A stretch of 64,000 bases of DNA from Aquirhabdus parva (GTDB lineage: Bacteria; Pseudomonadota; Gammaproteobacteria; Pseudomonadales; Moraxellaceae), in contig NZ_CP031222.1 in the NCBI RefSeq assembly GCF_003351745.1, positions 62,001 through 126,000 of the forward strand. The letters run 5' to 3'. Every line of letters begins with the position of its first letter. Positions within the stretch are counted from its first letter, which is position 1. Shown here in pieces: positions 52,258 through 62,900 of the stretch. The position numbers and the translations under genes are program-made. The notes below the pieces were generated by a model that saw only the letters and a list, made by a program, of their open reading frames with translations, ran no database searches and was not told the DNA's origin.

Positions 52258-53520
52258 ATGTTGAATCAGATGATTTTAGCCGTATTTCTCGGTTTGAGTA
52301 TGATGAGCTTGGCGGGGTGCGGTGGCGGAGGAGGTGGCTCTGCAGCACCAGCTCCCACATCTGCGCCAACACCTCCAGCGGCTGCTAACAATGTGGTTCC
52401 GATTTCAATCGGCGCAGGTGCCTCACCGCGTTATATTAATAGTCTCTATGTCTCGGTTAAGATCTGTGCCCCAGGCACACAAAATTGTACATCGATTGAT
52501 CGCGTACTTTTAGATACGGGTTCAACGGGTCTGCGTATTGCTGCGTCTGCACTGCCTGCTAGTTTTGAGCTACCGAATAAAGTTGATGCTAATAATCAGC
52601 GTTATGCACAGTGCTTTCAATTTGTCGGGGGCAATACTTGGGGTGGACTTAAAACGGCAGATCTCTATATGGGGGGGGAGGTTGCCCAGAAACTTGATCT
52701 ACAAGTGGTTGATGATTCATCTTTTGCCAGCCAACCTGCTGCTTGCTCGAATAGTAGCGCATCGTCAGGAAATTTTTTGAGTGATGGGGTGAATGGTATT
52801 CTTGGGATATCCAGTGCGGTATCGGATTGTGGTGTAGACTGCAGTGGGCAGGTTGCCAATCCGGTCTACTATGTCTGTACAAATACTCAGTCATGTACTT
52901 CAATCACGATGCCCGTCGCTAATCAATTAAAAAATCCGATTACACTCTTTGCGAACGATAATAATGGTTCTGCAATTACATTGCCTGCTGTACCTGTTCA
53001 AGGCGCTGTCTCAGTGACTGGTTCTCTCATTTTTGGTATCGGTACACAGAATAATAATGGCTTAGGCAATGCCACTGTATTACAAGTAAATCCAGGCGAT
53101 TTCACGTTTAGAGCGGATTATAATAATGCCACTTATGTGGATAGTTATATGGACAGTGGCACGAATTTGTATGTTATCCCAAATGTTAATAATACGATTC
53201 CCACATGCAGCGACTCTGATAAGAAAGCCAAGAATCTTTTTTGCCCGACCACGTCTCTGGATCGGAGTGCGACGATATTTGGCCAAAATAATCTCTCTAA
53301 AGTGGTACCGTTTAGCGTTGGGAATGCATCATCATTATTTGCGCAAAATCCATCATTTGCAGTCTTTAATAATATCGCAACGGCGAGTTCAAAGAGCACC
53401 AGTTTAGAGACCAGTAGTTTTGTCTTTGGGCTGCCCTTTTTTCTTGGTAAAACCGTGTTTACCGCGATTGAAGGCAAAACAACCCCCAGTAGTACCCCAA
53501 CCCCTTATGTGGCATTCTAG
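52258..53520 (+). CDS. DUF3443-like lipoprotein with two aspartic-protease-like D[TS]G motifs
   Basis: 420 residues from the ATG at 52258, eight bases after AGGG. The lipobox is S-L-A-G-C, followed by Gly and Pro/Ala-rich linkers. Two motifs stand out: L-L-D-T-G-S-T-G-L near residue 80 and Y-M-D-S-G-T-N near 298. They are spaced like the two catalytic Asp of bilobal pepsin-type proteases. Several cysteine pairs suggest disulfides. The family is DUF3443, with no established function; a protease is a reasonable hypothesis only. Confidence 0.72.
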   Translation: MLNQMILAVFLGLSMMSLAGCGGGGGGSAAPAPTSAPTPPAAANNVVPISIGAGASPRYINSLYVSVKICAPGTQNCTSIDRVLLDTGSTGLRIAASALPASFELPNKVDANNQRYAQCFQFVGGNTWGGLKTADLYMGGEVAQKLDLQVVDDSSFASQPAACSNSSASSGNFLSDGVNGILGISSAVSDCGVDCSGQVANPVYYVCTNTQSCTSITMPVANQLKNPITLFANDNNGSAITLPAVPVQGAVSVTGSLIFGIGTQNNNGLGNATVLQVNPGDFTFRADYNNATYVDSYMDSGTNLYVIPNVNNTIPTCSDSDKKAKNLFCPTTSLDRSATIFGQNNLSKVVPFSVGNASSLFAQNPSFAVFNNIATASSKSTSLETSSFVFGLPFFLGKTVFTAIEGKTTPSSTPTPYVAF

Positions 53521-53538
53521 GGGCTCAAAAATCGGAGA

Positions 53539-53573
53539 GACTATCGATTCTTTGCAATAGATAGTCCCTTTTG
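53539..53573 (+). terminator. Terminator after the DUF3443-like gene
   Basis: Stem GACTATC / GATAGTC with an extended ATT/AAT pair, followed by CCCTTTTGTTT. Confidence 0.65.
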
Positions 53574-53626
53574 TTTGGGGCAAGTAATAAAAATGCGAAA
53601 AAATTTGAAAACAAAGGAGTTGTTTA

Positions 53627-53878
53627 ATGAACAGGGCATCTAAGACGTTATTGATGGGGTCACTTGCTGCGGGTTTAATTCTCATACAGGCATCGTGTAG
53701 CAAAGAACCTTCACCGCCTAAACCTGCAGTTGTTGATAATGGTCGACCTGAGACACGGAGCATAGAAGCGGCGGATAGCATCGGTTATAACGGCAAGGAA
53801 ATCCGGCATAAGTTAGACAAGGCACTGGATGCGAATGATGCGACGAGCAAGCAAATGGATCAGGCTGCTAATCAATAA
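53627..53878 (+). CDS. Small lipoprotein
   Basis: 83 residues with a strong AAGGAG ribosome-binding site and a lipobox I-Q-A-S-C. The mature ~58 residues are charged and end in a likely helix with D-K-A-L-D-A-N-D-A-T. No family recognised. Flanked by terminators on both sides, so monocistronic. Confidence 0.78.
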   Translation: MNRASKTLLMGSLAAGLILIQASCSKEPSPPKPAVVDNGRPETRSIEAADSIGYNGKEIRHKLDKALDANDATSKQMDQAANQ

Positions 53879-53890
53879 ATGAGTTAAAGA

Positions 53891-53919
53891 AAAACCCCGC
53901 TTTATAGTCGGGGTTTTTT
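53891..53919. terminator. Intrinsic terminator after the small lipoprotein
   Basis: Stem AAAACCCCG / CGGGGTTTT with a 9-nt loop and a T run. It sits between convergent genes and may serve both. Confidence 0.85.
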
Positions 53920-53956
53920 GTGCATTCGACAGGATGTTGTAGGGGTTTTTTAGTCG

Positions 53957-55174
53957 TTATGCAGTTGAGCGACCTAAAATTTGCTCGCGTGCGCGTTCGA
54001 TCAGTTGTGCTTGATCGCTGCGCAGTCCACTCAAGCGCATGACTTCTCCGAGAGATTCAACCGGTTTTTCTAAAGCACTTAAGCTAAATTGGATCATCAG
54101 TCTGGACAAGTTCGTATCAGACACGTGTATCAGTACATCGCTGGCATTGGCATGTTGAATCAGTTCAGCACTTTGTTGTGTTGAGTTTGGTGTAGATTCA
54201 TCTGCCGTATCAACTTCCGTAATCGCGGCACAGGTATGTAGTGCAAAGCGTTTTTCGACCCGATTGCGGCGGTAGACCGCATCACTGAGCAGATTGAGCA
54301 ATTGGGCTAATAACAATAAGTGACCCAATGCCGGTGCTGAGTTTTGATTAATCCCCACTAATGCACCATTAGCACCAAATGACTCCACTATACTGATTTT
54401 GGTCGGTGTGCCTTCATTGGGCATGTTGTTGCCCAGCACCCGAATGGCTTCTTCCAGAATTTTTTGGCAGAGAGAGAAATATTTTTCAGATGTGCTGGGA
54501 GTCAGGGTGTCGAGTAGCCCGCGAGGATCACTATACGCAATTCGCAGTACGACGGGATAAGCGGTTTGCGTTTCAGCATCCGCAGTTTTGATTTGTAAAA
54601 TGGGCTCTGGCGCGTTTTTAGTAGGGATGTTTAGTGCTGCTGCTTGAGTAGGGCTTGCATCACTCAACGTCTCATTGCTTATTTCCTCTTGCGCGCTGCG
54701 TTTAGGTCGTGCAACCACGCGATAGAGCAGCCAGAGGAAGATATGAATCAGCAAGGATAATAACAGCGGAAGCCACTGCAAACGAACCACCTCACCTAGG
54801 CTCGCTTCAGCGAGGGTGAGCTCAACTTGACCATTCTGGGTGCGATCTTGTAAGAGAATTTGCTGAAAGAGTTGCCCGTCGCGTGAAGGTGCATTTCCGC
54901 CCGTTGCAAGCACATGGCCATCCGCAGCCAGAATACGCATTGAAACTACCCCGGCACGCTGGCTATAGCGATTGGCGAGCAAGGCGAGTGATACGGTATC
55001 TTGCCTTGCAACTCCGAGCGTTGCATCTTCGGCCAACTGCCGAATTAACAATTGTCCTTGAGCATCGCGAGTTGTTGCTAATTGGTGAGCAGTCCCCTCA
55101 ACGATCAATGTGGTATGCAAAGCATAACTAATGGCTAATAAAGTGGCATATAGCCCTTGACGAGGTGCGTTCAC
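53957..55174 (-). CDS. YtjB/Smp (AhpA-like) membrane protein
   Basis: A 405-residue protein with membrane helices near 7-27 and 133-153 that enclose a ~100-residue periplasmic domain with H-V-L-A-T-G-G, and a long cytoplasmic C-terminal part. Divergent pairing with serB is the hallmark position of the ytjB/smp family in gammaproteobacteria. The size is larger than the ~215 of E. coli Smp. Function not established. Confidence 0.68.
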   Translation of the reverse strand: MNAPRQGLYATLLAISYALHTTLIVEGTAHQLATTRDAQGQLLIRQLAEDATLGVARQDTVSLALLANRYSQRAGVVSMRILAADGHVLATGGNAPSRDGQLFQQILLQDRTQNGQVELTLAEASLGEVVRLQWLPLLLSLLIHIFLWLLYRVVARPKRSAQEEISNETLSDASPTQAAALNIPTKNAPEPILQIKTADAETQTAYPVVLRIAYSDPRGLLDTLTPSTSEKYFSLCQKILEEAIRVLGNNMPNEGTPTKISIVESFGANGALVGINQNSAPALGHLLLLAQLLNLLSDAVYRRNRVEKRFALHTCAAITEVDTADESTPNSTQQSAELIQHANASDVLIHVSDTNLSRLMIQFSLSALEKPVESLGEVMRLSGLRSDQAQLIERAREQILGRSTA

Positions 55175-55249
55175 ACGAGCTCCGAGGCGTTAGCGAGATA
55201 AATGTATTATGATTCACGGTATATTGTCACTCAAGTACGGCGCTTTGCA

Positions 55250-56470
55250 ATGCACGAAATCATTTTAATGTCTTTTTTAGGACCGGATCAGCCCAACCAG
55301 TTTGCCAGACTTATGGCGGTTTTGGCAAAGTATGATCTGGATATTCTCGATATTGGTCAAGCCGTCATTCATGATCAATTGTCACTGGCGTTGGTGGTTG
55401 CCAGTCGAGACGTGACGGAAACAGCGTTAGCGATGAAAGAAATTTTATTGGTTTCTCATGAGCTTGGGTTGGCTGTGCGCTTCAAACCAATCACGGGTAC
55501 CGAGTATGAGAACTGGGTTAAAGAAGGTGGGCGGACGCGCCACATCGTCACGGTCTTAGCACGCCACTTGACACCTGAGCATCTTGCGGCTGTAGCCGCT
55601 GTCATTGCCCGCCACGGTTTTAATATTGATCGCCTGCAACGCTTGTCGGGACGAATCGCGCTTGAAAAGCTCCCAGAGGCTGAGTTCCAAGGGCGTGCTT
55701 GTGTCGAAATCAGTGTGCGTGGACGTCTGACGGATGCTCAGAGTTTACGTGCGGACTGCCTCAAGCTGTCGGCAAATTTATCGATTGATATTGCCGTGCA
55801 AGAAGACAACGTTTATCGCCGCAATCGACGTTTGGTCTGTTTTGACATGGATTCCACGCTGATTGAGCAGGAAGTGATCGATGAGTTGGCGATTGCAGCC
55901 GGTGTGGGTGCACAAGTGGCAGAGATAACCGAGCGGGCTATGCAAGGCGAACTTGATTTCGCACAAAGCTTTAAAGCGCGTGTGGCATTGTTGGAAGGTC
56001 TGGATAGCGCGGTATTGGCAGGGATAGCCAGTAACCTGCGCGTCACGGAAGGTGCAGCCCGTTTGATCTCAACGCTCAAATCACTCGGTTATCGCACAGC
56101 GATTCTATCGGGCGGCTTTACTTATTTTGCGGAATATTTACAGCAGAAACTGGGCATTGATGAAGTTCACGCCAATCAGTTGGATATTAAGGATGGTAAA
56201 GTTACTGGGCAGGTTACCGGACGCATTGTCGATGGTGCGCGCAAAGCCGAGCTTTTGACCGAGCTTGCCGCGCGTGAGGGAATTCGTCTTGAGCAGGTCA
56301 TTGCGGTGGGTGACGGCGCAAATGACCTACCCATGTTGTCTATAGCGGGGCTTGGCGTTGCGTTTCGCGCCAAGCCATTGGTGAGACAAAATGCAGATCA
56401 GGCCATCTCAAGTGTCGGACTTGATGGCATTTTGTATTTACTTGGCGTGCGTGACTACGACGTGCTATAA
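55250..56470 (+). CDS. serB: Phosphoserine phosphatase SerB with N-terminal ACT domains
   Basis: 406 residues from the ATG at 55250, which begins M-H-E-I-I-L-M-S-F-L-G-P-D-Q-P as in relatives; an upstream ATG at 55202 would add 16 unrelated residues. Two ACT-like domains (~1-170) precede a HAD phosphatase with F-D-M-D-S-T-L-I-E, S-G-G-F-T-Y-F and G-D-G-A-N-D-L-P-M. Final step of serine synthesis. Confidence 0.95.
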   Translation: MHEIILMSFLGPDQPNQFARLMAVLAKYDLDILDIGQAVIHDQLSLALVVASRDVTETALAMKEILLVSHELGLAVRFKPITGTEYENWVKEGGRTRHIVTVLARHLTPEHLAAVAAVIARHGFNIDRLQRLSGRIALEKLPEAEFQGRACVEISVRGRLTDAQSLRADCLKLSANLSIDIAVQEDNVYRRNRRLVCFDMDSTLIEQEVIDELAIAAGVGAQVAEITERAMQGELDFAQSFKARVALLEGLDSAVLAGIASNLRVTEGAARLISTLKSLGYRTAILSGGFTYFAEYLQQKLGIDEVHANQLDIKDGKVTGQVTGRIVDGARKAELLTELAAREGIRLEQVIAVGDGANDLPMLSIAGLGVAFRAKPLVRQNADQAISSVGLDGILYLLGVRDYDVL

Positions 56471-56484
56471 CGCCGCACTAGCAT

Positions 56485-56507
56485 ACGACTGGGCAATATC
56501 CAGTCGT
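56485..56507 (+). terminator. Terminator after serB
   Basis: A perfect 8-bp stem ACGACTGG / CCAGTCGT with a 7-nt loop, followed by TCATTTGATTTT. Confidence 0.6.
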
Positions 56508-56883
56508 TCATTTGATTTTAATAAATTACAAACGGCGACGACTGAAAATAGGGCGAGATCGAGAGGCTTGTGCGAAGAAGTGTATTGGAACGTTAAATTT
56601 TGTTGAAAAATGTACAGCTTTTCTTCATTTCATAAAAATATAGAAATTGACTGAATTTTAGAGGCTTAGTCTAGGTTATGCTTGGCGAGCATCAGGCAGT
56701 GTATCTAATTGCAGATGCGATAATGAGACGTGTAGCACGTTATTGAAAGTCATAATGTTGCTTGTCTGTTGTTTAGGGGTTTTTGTCGTAACTGTATTGG
56801 TTAAGTACTGTAATTAGGTATATTTTAGGTTAGTAGTTCGTGCAGCTCAGGATAGAGCGTTTGCTCACACAAAAGGGTTAGTT
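56508..56883. other. Intergenic region before the minor pilin operon
   Basis: About 375 bp; no gene or repeat recognised. It should contain the promoter of the fimT-pilE operon. No -24/-12 element found. Confidence 0.4.
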
Positions 56884-57519
56884 ATGTTTTCTTTCAGCTC
56901 GGATCGGCGATCTTCGCGCGGCTTTACGTTGGTTGAGCTGATCGTGACGATTGCAATTGTGGCAATTTTGGCAGCGATCGCTGCACCTTCGTTTACACAG
57001 ATTATTGCCAACCAACGGATTAAAAGTGCCGCATACGAGCTTGCGCAAACCTTGCAATATGCTAGAAGTCAAGCTGTTCTGAGCCGGCGTTCAGTTGATC
57101 TGCGTGCAAGCTACCCGACGACTGGAAATAATTGGAATGGTACAGTCGTAGCGGCCAACCTTTCTGCGGCAGATGTCACTGCCGCTGATCAGGCGAAAAT
57201 CGCAAATTCAAGTTTTTATGTTTTGGAAAGTGGCTCTGCGAAAGCAGATGGTACGGCTACGGTCAGTAGTGTTGGTGCAGTTGATAATCGCGTCAGTAAA
57301 ATTTCAAGTCTGAATTCCAATGTGAAGATCAATGGCACTCCGGTCATTGTGCGCTTTACATCTGACCCTGGGGCACTGATCTCAACGGCAGTTACAACCG
57401 CACCCGCCGCAGTGGCAACCGATCAAACGTTTGTGGTGACGTATACGGGTTCGACCAATAGCGGTTATACCGTCACGCTCAATCGTTTTGGCGCAACAAA
57501 AGTGCAGAAAAACCCATGA
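56884..57519 (+). CDS. fimT: Minor type IV pilin FimT/FimU
   Basis: 211 residues with S-R-G|F-T-L-V-E prepilin site (Glu +5) and a GspH/FimT domain with A-R-S-Q-A-V-L-S-R-R. A long beta-rich C-terminal domain follows. Member of the priming complex that starts type IV pilus assembly. Overlaps pilV by 4 bp. Confidence 0.9.
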   Translation: MFSFSSDRRSSRGFTLVELIVTIAIVAILAAIAAPSFTQIIANQRIKSAAYELAQTLQYARSQAVLSRRSVDLRASYPTTGNNWNGTVVAANLSAADVTAADQAKIANSSFYVLESGSAKADGTATVSSVGAVDNRVSKISSLNSNVKINGTPVIVRFTSDPGALISTAVTTAPAAVATDQTFVVTYTGSTNSGYTVTLNRFGATKVQKNP

Positions 57520-58124
57520 ATACTAATCTAATAAATCTAAATAAGAACCCGTTTGGAAAAGCTCAACGTGGTGTCGGGATGGTCGAAGTACTGGTTGCGA
57601 TGCTTCTTTTGGCTATAGGCGTGCTCGGTTATGCGGCATTGCAGGTTCGTGCTGTGGAGGCGACGAGCGAGGCTTTAAATCGATCGCAGGCGATGACAAT
57701 TTTGCGCGGGTTGGCAGAGAATATTCGGGCCAATAGTGCCGCTCAAGGTCAATACCCAGCAAAGGTCCACGCTTATGCATCGTTAACGTCCTCATCATCG
57801 GCACCCACAAGTTGTGTTGCGCCAGCGTCGTCGACAACAACATGTACTGCAACCCAGCTTGCGGACTACGATGCTTTTCAGGCGGCGAGCACTGCGCTTA
57901 AGTTTGGGATGCATATAGATATGTTTGCCTGTCCTCTGACCCCCGCGATACCTGCAAGTCCTAGTGCTTCAGCGGTGGCTGCAACAGACGCAGGTCGTCA
58001 GTGTTTGGTTGCTGCTTGGGGGGTAACGACACCGACCAGTGGTACAAACACGGCAACAGACTGTATGACCCAGACGGGAAGTTATCAAACGGTCGCACGC
58101 TGCAGCATATTGGAGGTGTATTAA
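57516..58124 (+). CDS. pilV: Minor type IV pilin PilV
   Basis: 202 residues; prepilin site Q-R-G|V-G-M-V-E with Glu +5, then L-V-A-M-L-L-L-A-I-G-V-L-G-Y-A. Followed directly by pilW (TAA then ATG). Confidence 0.9.
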   Translation: MNTNLINLNKNPFGKAQRGVGMVEVLVAMLLLAIGVLGYAALQVRAVEATSEALNRSQAMTILRGLAENIRANSAAQGQYPAKVHAYASLTSSSSAPTSCVAPASSTTTCTATQLADYDAFQAASTALKFGMHIDMFACPLTPAIPASPSASAVAATDAGRQCLVAAWGVTTPTSGTNTATDCMTQTGSYQTVARCSILEVY

Positions 58125-59165
58125 ATGAAGCGCCCATCCAATCATCGCCTTACCCCATTTCCTCGTGAGGCTGGTTTTACACTTATTGAATTGATGATTT
58201 CGATCACTCTGGGGTTGTTGATCGTTGCGGCTGCGGCGCAGCTTTTTATCGGAGGCGGCATCAGTATGCGGTTGCAGCAAAGTGCAGCGGATACCCAAGA
58301 TAATGGATTATTTGGGTTGGACTACATTGCAAAAGACATTCGATTGGCCAATTACGGCAACATACAGAATTTAGTCATGACCGATACCACGAAAGATGGC
58401 GGTATTGTATTGACTGCGGATTCGGCAGCAATAACAACGTCAAATTTGACGGGAGTTCGGACCAGTAACTTAGATTCAGATTATGTATCTGCAGCTTTAG
58501 TGACATTAGGCAATGGCGATACGGTGGGTACTGGAAATGCTTGGACCGGCGTGACCAAAATAACGAGTCCTGCAGGTGTAAAAAGTGATCAGTTGACCAT
58601 CCAGTTTCTTGCACCTATGGCAATGAATGATTGTGAAGGGAATGCCATAACTCAAGGTACGCGAGTGATTGAGCGTTATTTTTTGCGTGCGGATACAACC
58701 GATGCGACAGCATTGGTATTGGCTTGTGATGCTGGAACGATTTCAGCAAAAGTCGATGCGGTGGATGCCGTTGCCGCGGCTCCTGGACAAGCGGCGATTC
58801 CTGCAATTGCCTATGTCCCACCGATTGTTAGTAACTTTGGTGATGCAGGACAAGTGTTGATTAATCGTGTTGAGCATCTTCATATTTTGCTGGGTACGCA
58901 GAAAGCAGATGGAACGTTGATGTATTACAACATTCATGATTATAAAGCGTTGGCGGTGAAACCTCAGATTAAGTCTATTCAATTTGCTGTTTTGGTGCGA
59001 TCTACGGATAACACGGCGAGTGCAATTGTTGATCCAACTCAATCCTTTAAAATGTTGGACCAGACTGTTAATGTGGCTGCAACGAATACAACTGCAAATC
59101 GCTATGTGCGCCGCGTTTACAGTACGACCATGGCCCTGCGAAATGGTTTTGGGAGTGTATCATGA
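58125..59165 (+). CDS. pilW: Minor type IV pilin PilW
   Basis: 346 residues; site E-A-G|F-T-L-I-E and the PilW pattern L-M-I-S-I-T-L-G-L-L-I, then Q-D-N-G-L-F-G-L-D-Y-I-A-K-D-I-R. Overlaps pilX by 4 bp. Confidence 0.9.
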   Translation: MKRPSNHRLTPFPREAGFTLIELMISITLGLLIVAAAAQLFIGGGISMRLQQSAADTQDNGLFGLDYIAKDIRLANYGNIQNLVMTDTTKDGGIVLTADSAAITTSNLTGVRTSNLDSDYVSAALVTLGNGDTVGTGNAWTGVTKITSPAGVKSDQLTIQFLAPMAMNDCEGNAITQGTRVIERYFLRADTTDATALVLACDAGTISAKVDAVDAVAAAPGQAAIPAIAYVPPIVSNFGDAGQVLINRVEHLHILLGTQKADGTLMYYNIHDYKALAVKPQIKSIQFAVLVRSTDNTASAIVDPTQSFKMLDQTVNVAATNTTANRYVRRVYSTTMALRNGFGSVS

Positions 59166-59974
59166 GCAATGTTCCTTCCGGTTCTTTGGTAAAAACACAG
59201 CGCGGTGCAACACTCATTACGGTGCTTTTATTGCTGATCGTGATTACGGTTGTGGGATTAATTGCGATGCGTCAGGGTCTGACGAGTTTAAATATTGCCA
59301 CCAACTCACAAATTCAAACCGTACTCGCGTCGTCTTCAGATACGGTTTTGAATAATTTTGCGAGAGCTGACGTAAAGCAAATTACCAGCATTGCGGGTGT
59401 GATTGGTGCGGCGCTGAACAATTCAACACCAAATCCAAATCAAGAATATGTATTTTGTTATCGTCCGACCAGTAGCGATCCATTTGGGCTATCGATTAAT
59501 GCCAATATTATCCAAGGTAATACCGATGGGACGGTGAAAAACGTCGATACTGGTGGTGGTGGATTTTGTGATTTGTCTAATACAACCACGGACTTTGGTA
59601 GCGGCCGCAAGGCTGTGGTTACACAGGTTGCGGTTACTGTTCCAACAGATGCCAGTCCTTTGCCGCCCTTGTCGAACTTGTCTCATGATGGGACCAATGT
59701 GAGTCAGGGTTCGGCGCTGCCACAGAATTTTGTGACCCAACAGCGTGTCCGAGTGACGGCGACGGCGCTTTTACCAGCGTTTTCTACGAGCCCGTTAACG
59801 GGTGACGGTTCTGTTCAAAGTGATTGCCTGCGGGGTCGAATCAGCGATAACACGGATCAAAGTCTTGCGAGTGTCGAGACAGTTACGGATTGTTTGGCAA
59901 GAAAAGGCGTGCCTGCCAATACTCAAATTCAAGAGTACAGCTTACGCACTGCACTGACTCAGCCAGCATCATAA
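59162..59974 (+). CDS. pilX: Minor type IV pilin PilX
   Basis: 270 residues; T-Q-R-G|A-T-L-I-T-V-L-L-L-L-I-V-I-T-V-V-G. Like other PilX proteins it has no Glu at +5. Part of the pilus tip complex with PilV, PilW, PilE and PilY1. Confidence 0.88.
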   Translation: MSNVPSGSLVKTQRGATLITVLLLLIVITVVGLIAMRQGLTSLNIATNSQIQTVLASSSDTVLNNFARADVKQITSIAGVIGAALNNSTPNPNQEYVFCYRPTSSDPFGLSINANIIQGNTDGTVKNVDTGGGGFCDLSNTTTDFGSGRKAVVTQVAVTVPTDASPLPPLSNLSHDGTNVSQGSALPQNFVTQQRVRVTATALLPAFSTSPLTGDGSVQSDCLRGRISDNTDQSLASVETVTDCLARKGVPANTQIQEYSLRTALTQPAS

Positions 59975-59987
59975 GGGGTAAAGGATT

Positions 59988-62900
59988 ATGTCTAATCAAG
60001 TCAAACGTGTCATTTCTCGCGAAAAATATTTGAAAGTATGTGCTGCGCTAATCAGTTATCTGTTGGCGACACTGATCTCAACAGCCGCCTCGGCGAGTGA
60101 TCTTGAGATCTATCAGAAACCCACCGCAGGGAAAAAAACCCTGATTATGATGCTGGATACCTCAGGCAGTATGTCGAGTTATGATGATGGCACTGCTTGT
60201 GCCGTTGATCGTTATAACAATGAGATTGGCTATACTGACTCAACAGGAGACTATCCGCGCTATTATTGTTCTACAGGGTCAAATGGGACTGGGACAAAAT
60301 ATTATCAGCGCATCACGCGGTTACAAGATGGTATGTATGCGGTTTTAAATAGTACAGACCCCAAACTGAATAACGTTGTAATGGGGGTTGGTAATTTTTC
60401 TGATAACTACAACACGAATTACGGAAAAATCTTGGTTAAGTCCGATACGCTGGGTCCGGTCGGGTCTGCCCAAAGGACGGCGTTAAAAAGTGCAATCGCG
60501 GGTTTGGTGGCAAATAGTTATACCCCAACTGCACATGCCTATGCAGAAGCAGCCGCATACTTGATGGGTACCACAACCTATTCAGAAACCTTGAGTTATC
60601 CGACAATCGCGGTACAGAGGTATAAGCTTGTCAGAAGTTATACAGTCGGCTCAGCAACTGGTAGTTTTGGTAATAGAAGATATCCCTATACTTATAGCTA
60701 CAGTTTTTATACCTGCGCGACACCCGCCCCGACGAACTTTAGTAATAACACACAGTCCTGTAGTGACTGGGGTAATCCAACCAATACGACTGGGACCAGT
60801 AGCGAGACCTCGAATTCAAGTCCGACATGGGCAAATTCTCCGACAATTCCAACTAACGATGGCAGAAGTGGTAGCGGGACTTCTTCTAGTCCATATATTT
60901 ATATTGTCAATGGAACTCAAACTCGCGCAACGCCAAATCCTGACAGTGGCGTACCTTACTCGGTATCAAGCGCCAAAAGCGGCAATAACTATATTTCACC
61001 GCTACCAGCTTCCACGGCACGTGCATCATGTGATGGTCAGGGAATCTATATTCTTTCAGATGGTGTGCCCAATAATTCAAGCAGCGATGAGGCTGCTGCA
61101 GTGATGAACCCTGCATTGACTTCGACATATAGTGATTCAACAGCTAATCTGTGTCCATCAACGGGTGGCTTACCCTTGACCTCTAGTGACTCAACTTGGA
61201 ATTGTATTGGTGAGTTTTCCAAACGACTCTATGACCCCACAAAAAATCCTTCAGGCGTGTCGATTAAAACAGCGTTTGTAGGCTTTGGTACTGATTTTGG
61301 TAGTATTGCGACTGCGAGTCCTCCTTCTGATGTTCTCAATGCGTGTCATTTGGGCTCTAATCTCAAAGGAGATGCCTGTTCGCCTCAAGTTGCGACAGCA
61401 GCGACTAATCCCAATGCGAATCCAGCCAGTGGCTATGGTAATGGTGGTTTTTACTTAGCCACGACGCCAGACAATGTCACCGGAAGCGTGCTGAATTTTA
61501 TTGATAACCTTGGAACCGATGCCATCAATCCGTTGGTGACGGGTGCTCCAACGGTACCTATTGATAGTTTGAATCCCAATGGATTTCAGCCTTATGGTTA
61601 TTTACGGTTATTAGAACCAAATCCCGCTAAAACCTCTCTGGTGCTTTGGCGCGGGAATGTGAAAAAATATAATGTTTCGGGTGGAACATTGACTGACGCA
61701 AGTGGTACGACTGTACTCACAGCTTCTGGAACGTCGGTCAGTGGCACGAAAGATCTTTGGAATTCAACGTCCACAGCCGATGGCGGTATTATCAATACGG
61801 GTGGTGCCTATGCAAAAGTACCGATGCCGCTGTCAGGTACGCCAAATAAGATCCGAGCATTGTTTACCGATGTAGCTAGTGCGGCATCGGGAGTCTTAAC
61901 CGGAATTGTAGGCAATGGATCAGATGTTGGGGTCGCCCTTACACCTGTTCCTGGCGTGACTCCAACCGCATTAACAGATATACCTTCAAAATTTATTGGT
62001 AGTGGAGCAGCTTCGCCGCTGAAGGATCTATCAACTTTGCAACAAAAAGTACTCATCAACTATCTGGGATATAACCTTCCTCTAGATAGCACAGCAATTC
62101 CCGCGTCATTACCAACACCGGGTACGTCGGCATCATTAGCTATGGGTGGGTCTATTCATGCTCAACCCATTCAATTGACCTACGCCAGTACGTTGAATGC
62201 TGACGGGTCGCTCAGTGCCCGGACAGAATCCGTGCTCTATGGCTCGATGGAAGGTGCTCTTCATCTTGTTGATGCAGGAACTGGCGCCGAACAAATGGCT
62301 TTTGTGCCTATGGAAATATTAGCTAATTCGCCACAGTTGACTGCGCTCAGTGTCGGGGCAACCGATCAATCGGCAACGCCAAATACCCCTGCGCAAGGTG
62401 TCGATGGCCCTTGGGTCGCTGATCCGGCATATACAACCAGTAAAGGCAGCACGATTGGGTCATCATCACTCACAGCATCACAAATGAATGTGTATGGTGG
62501 CCTACGGATGGGCGGTAATAGCTATTACGGTTTGAATTTGAAAGACTTTGCTAAAGCCGCTTCTACGACGTTTACGCCGACGCCTAGGCTTTTATTCAGA
62601 ATAGATAAAAATAGCAGCGGATTTGGCAGAATGGGGCAGACTTGGTCTAAACCAGTGTTGGCTAATATACGTTACAACAACGCTATCACTCGAGTCATGA
62701 TAGTCGGTGGGGGTTACGACCCTCAGTATGAGTCGCCATCTTATGTCCCGACTGCATCCGCCCCTGCTCAAGGGAATACGGTCTATATGGTTAATGCGAA
62801 GACAGGTGCTTTGATTTGGTCTGCTGTGGACGCGACTAATACCAATAGTAATTTAATTCACAGCATTGTTGGTCGCGTCAGTGCTATAGACCGTGATGCA

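Noticed and set aside
60628..61104. Second open frame inside pilY1
   Set aside because: It overlaps the clear pilY1 frame, has no plausible start context, and shows composition expected of a shadow frame.
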